DNA from: Atherinomorus stipes
Taxonomy: Eukaryota > Chordata > Actinopteri > Atheriniformes > Atherinidae
DNA: 64,000 nt
Reading direction: 5' to 3'
Assembly (NCBI GenBank): GCA_023101725.1
Contig: JALJCO010001307.1
Span: 1 to 64,000, forward strand
Numbering within the stretch: position 1 is the first letter of the stretch; each line of letters starts with the position of its first letter. The notes below the pieces were generated by a model. The model saw nothing but the letters and a program-made list of their open reading frames with translations, was not told the origin of the DNA and ran no database searches. Shown one piece after another: positions 60,830 through 64,000 of the stretch. The translations under genes were made by a program, and so were the position numbers.

Positions 60830-61163
60830 TACTGCAAAAACTCAAATCTTAGCAAGTATGTTTTTCTCATTTCTAAATATCTCATCACTCAAAATAAGAC
60901 AAAATTGCTTAAATAGAAACATTTCGGTAAGATATAAGATCTTGTTTTAAGACAATGTGTCTCATTTCAAGACATCAAGAAAATTTTGCTTGTCCCACTG
61001 GCAGATTTTCTGCTTATTACAAGAAAAAAATCTTGAAATAATTTCTTATATCTCACTGAAATGTCTCTCTTTGAGCAATTTCGTCTTATTTTGAGTGTGA
61101 TGAGATATTTTGTCTAGAAGTGAGAAATAAAATATACTTGCTAAGATTTGAGTTTTTGCAGTG
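60830..61163. mobile_element. CACTGCAAAAACTCA foldback MITE, copy C
   Basis: Left end ACTGCAAAAACTCAAATCTT; right end GAGTTTTTGCAGTG (61150-61163). The arms pair as in copy A, but the centre is shorter. It sits inside the outer MITE. Confidence 0.9.
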
Positions 61164-61530
61164 CACTTAACTCATGGTGCAGGATTGAACAGTGAGGTCA
61201 CAAAGCATGATGGGAAATATTCAAACTGAAAAGGGTGGAGTCTCCCTGAGTAACTCTGAAGAGAGTTATTTTTCTGTGACACTTAAAAGAACAAACTTGT
61301 TTTGACTCTGAAAACTATCACCAGCACTGCAGGGGCCTGTACGACGAAGCTGGATTAACATACCTGCGATTTCTCTCTGTTTTCTGGTTGACTTAACCAG
61401 ACATCCGCGAACTTGATAAACGGTACTACGAAGCTGGTTATCAACTCAGTAACTCAACCAGGGTTTTCCAATCTTAATCAGTGCGCGCTCACATAAAAGA
61501 GGTGGGTTTGAAGTGTCTGACCAATCAGAC

Positions 61531-61740
61531 ATGGAGAAACAGAGAGCGACATATTTCATCATGGAGGAGCAGACGATGATACTGAACAAATATGAAGAAT
61601 TCAGGATCATCATTCCTGAATGATAACACGACATTATCATTCAGGAACGATAATAAATGTCTCCATTTATGCCGCAGCAAAAGCCAGGAAGGAATGCTGG
61701 CTGTTAATGCAGAAGTCCGTGTGATTGTACGATCATGGAA
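61531..61740 (+). pseudogene. Broken Myb/SANT-like DNA-binding protein of a Harbinger element
   Basis: The plus strand from 61531 reads MEKQRATYFIMEEQTMILNK then YEEFRIIIPE and a stop. After a gap another frame reads YAAAKARKECWLLMQKSV and a stop. The usual family plan is EKKRAxxFTxxEQxxLLxxYEEFKxxI followed by SNTAAAAKARxxxWxxIA, so both halves are recognisable in the right order. Between them lies an 18-bp inverted repeat (61609-61626 and 61634-61651) that seems to have created the break. Confidence 0.6.
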
Positions 61741-62158
61741 CAATATCGGACTCTGATCATTTAGTGTTCATCACACCACAGCTTCCTCAGTGTATCTGCT
61801 TCTCACACTGTACATGTAGATATTTCAGGCTCATATCGTGCACGTGTTGTAACTCTTCACCATGACGGCATGGGTGGGTGTGCGCTCCATAAATTCATGT
61901 TTTCTGCATGTGTGACCTTTTACCCACATTATTTCAGATGCAACGCCAGCGGCACAAGACGATCATGAGAACAAGTAAAGAACAAATACAAAAATATAGA
62001 ATCCAAACCGGCCAGTGACCAGATTCTGTCGCCTCTTTGTATGAATGGAATTTCATTTAATATTTGTGCAGCCCACAGGGAAAAAGCGGGTGATACAAAG
62101 ACATGTTTCTGCAAACGTTTTCAGCGTCGCCAACGGTGTGCATCAAACTACCAGTGAA

Positions 62159-62203
62159 GGAATGAATGAATGAATGAATGAATGAATAAATGAATGAATG
62201 ATG
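62159..62203 (+). repeat. (GAAT)n microsatellite
   Basis: About ten GAAT units with one TAAAT interruption. Confidence 0.95.
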
Positions 62204-63015
62204 TTTTACTGAGTGGGACCATGAGCATAATACGGCTACAAAAATAAATCCATTCAGCTTCATCAGTGCAGCACTAATTTTTTGTCACTCGAGGTGAGGC
62301 GTTGGTTTATATTAAATTAATTTAATTAGTCTAACATTAATAAAACCTCAGTGTGATGCAGAGCATCTGTGGTGTTGTCAGTGCGGCTGTGATGCGTTAC
62401 ATTAGTGATGTACGGCTCCAACAGCTGACAGATGTAACGGAGTCCAGCAGAGGAAAACCTACATCTTTCATATAAAGTGTCATCTGGCAAATTAAAAAGG
62501 TTGCTCCATCTCTGAATATTCTCTCTCTTCTAAGAACTCCTCACAATCTGCGCACCGGCATCGACAGGATCTTCTAAAAATGGGCAGGCCATTTTCCAAG
62601 AGTGCTGATTGGTCAGGGGGTGATGCTTTTATACCATGTGATCTCTTATCCAGAACTTAACCTGGTCCGGACCAGGTTAGGCGTTCAGCATAAGATAGAA
62701 CCCGATCAGAAGTGAACCAGCGTCATAGGACGAAAACCCTGAAATTACCTCGATAAGAGAAAATCCGGCTTCGTCGTACAGGCCCCTGGTCATCAGGGGC
62801 ATTTTACTCTCACTGGTGTTGGAATTACTCTGAAAGAGTTAATGTGATTTAACAATTCAAATTCTACACTGAGGATTTTGCTGTGTATGTGCGTTAACGA
62901 GGATTATTAATGATTCAGCACCTGCACCGAGTAATAATGGCTGTAAGATTCTGTTTCAGTGTTTGAATCTTCTTTGCTGTTTGACCCTTCAAACAAAATA
63001 TACAAAATATAAATA

Positions 63016-63486
63016 CACTGCAAAAACTCAGCTCTTAACAAATATATTTTTTCTCATTTCTAGTCAAAATATCTCATCACACTCAAAATAGGACAAAATT
63101 ACCTAAAGAGAAACATTTCAGTGAGATATAAGATCTTATTTCAAGGCAATGCATCACATTTCACGAAATCTTATCAAGAAAATTTCTCTTATTACAAGCA
63201 AAAAAATCTTGGCTACTCTTAAAATAAGTAAATTTTAAAAAAAAAAGAAGAAGAAAAAAAGTTTGGTTTCTTTTGCTTGTAATAAGCAAAAAAAAAAAAA
63301 TCTGCCAATGGGACAAGCAAAATTTTCTTGATAAGATTTCTTGAAATAAGATGCATTGTCTTGTCTTGAAACAAGATCTCACTGAAATGGTTCTCTTTAA
63401 GTTATTTTGTCTTTTTTTGAGTGTGATGAGACATTTTGACTAGAAATAAGAAAAATGTACTTGCTAAGATTTGAGTTTCTGCAGTG
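63016..63486. mobile_element. CACTGCAAAAACTCA foldback MITE, copy D
   Basis: Left end CACTGCAAAAACTCAGCTC; right end read inward CACTGCAGAAACTCAAATC. Long paired arms as in copy A, with an A-rich centre at 63235-63260. Full length, 471 bp. Confidence 0.9.
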
Positions 63487-63820
63487 TAAATGAACAAAAA
63501 TATTTTACTTTTATGTACTTTTTATTACTATGTGCTTTATCGGAACGACTTTAGTACAAAAAGCATCCAAAAACAGGTTGAAGACAGGTACTGGACTGTG
63601 TACAATGAGGTTCTGAGCAAAGTTTTAATCATAAAATGATGCAGTAGGCCTCAGAAGCTGTCTATACTCAACATGACAGATAGAGGGTTAAAGGGTTATT
63701 GCTTATGAATCCTGTGGCATCACATCGTTGTGAATCATACATGCATCTCTCTTGAGGCCTAAAAGCAGACACGAGGGTCCGCCCTTTTACAGGCCCACCA
63801 ATCCAGAACCATGGTGCAGG

Positions 63821-64000
63821 TAGGCCTGCACGGTGACAAATTTAGCTTCGCAATTAATTGTCTCAGAAATGACTGCACTAAACAATAATGTCACTTTCAG
63901 ACCATTTTCAACTAATATAATGATGCTGTAATAATGACTGCGCACCCTTTCAAAGACAAACTTTCATTTCTAAATAACATTTTATGCTGAAACTGGAAAC
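63821..64000 (+). mobile_element. Possible hAT-like element start at the window edge
   Basis: TAGGCCTGCACGGTGACAAA resembles the start of a fish hAT-like family (TAGGCCTGCACGATA). It runs off the window, so the other end cannot be checked. Confidence 0.35.

Larger units (their letters stand above)
61331..62787. mobile_element. Harbinger-like element inside the outer MITE
   Basis: Perfect inverted ends AGGGGCCTGTACGACGAAGC at 61331-61350 and their complement ending at 62787; the next bases (TGGATT/CGGATT) also match. It carries a broken Myb-like DNA-binding protein gene, as PIF/Harbinger elements do, but no transposase. About 1.46 kb. Confidence 0.8.
60363..62887. mobile_element. Outer MITE of a second nest
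   Basis: Left end TACACAGTAAAATCAGCAGT; right end read inward TACACAGCAAAATCCTCAGT. The interior near both ends has AGTGTTA/TAACACT motifs. Two other elements lie within it: foldback copy C and the 61331-62787 element. Confidence 0.7.

Overview
The window is vertebrate nuclear DNA, almost certainly from a ray-finned (teleost) fish. The evidence is two exons of a vertebrate membrane-protein gene with canonical splice sites, a CpG-rich promoter region, and a mobile-element set typical of fish: Tc1-like, hAT-like, PIF/Harbinger-like and TTAA-flanked elements, L2/CR1- and jockey-like LINE remnants, tRNA-derived SINEs and long-arm foldback MITEs. I could not fix the species. There is no sign of bacterial, phage or plasmid sequence.

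The only real protein-coding gene I can support is ptchd4 (patched domain-containing protein 4), on the minus strand. Exon 1 (37158-37757) encodes residues 1-200. Exon 2 (14259-14754) encodes residues 201-365 plus the first base of codon 366. Intron 1 is 22,403 bp. Exon 2 ends in a GT donor at 14258, and nothing resembling the long last exon lies in the leftmost 14.2 kb, so the C-terminal part of the gene must be beyond the left edge. The region right of about 38.3 kb is 5' flanking or intergenic DNA with no supported gene.

Layout. 1-14.2 kb is intron 2 with a pentanucleotide array, SINE and LINE fragments, a 604-bp MITE, a nearly complete but broken Tc1 transposon (7430-9011) and a Harbinger-like element with a Myb-like relic (11731-12614). 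14.8-37.1 kb is intron 1. It holds a second Tc1 copy that later insertions broke open, a Harbinger-like element nested in an older repeat, TTAA-flanked and hAT-like MITEs, foldback elements, an 18-bp minisatellite beside a perfect palindrome, and a three-deep nest of elements (33696-36466) whose innermost hAT has an intact 8-bp target duplication. 36.8-38.3 kb is the CpG-rich first-exon and promoter region. 38.5-64 kb holds L2-like LINE remnants, three large minisatellites (31-bp at 43.5-44.8 kb, 45-bp at 53.3-54.6 kb, 29-bp at 57.0-58.7 kb), a C-depleted low-complexity tract (45.3-46.2 kb) and another nest (60363-62887) with a Harbinger Myb-like relic.

The most interesting structure is the 29-bp minisatellite of about 59 units at 57.0-58.7 kb. 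Its unit reads, on the minus strand, as a piece of the Tc1-like transposase gene that is present as a single copy at 16878-16908. I infer that the array arose by amplification of a short transposon segment. I found no coherent undescribed multi-gene system; what the window offers is one conserved gene in a dense, layered field of repeats. Element family names come from recognising end sequences and protein fragments by eye, not from a database search.
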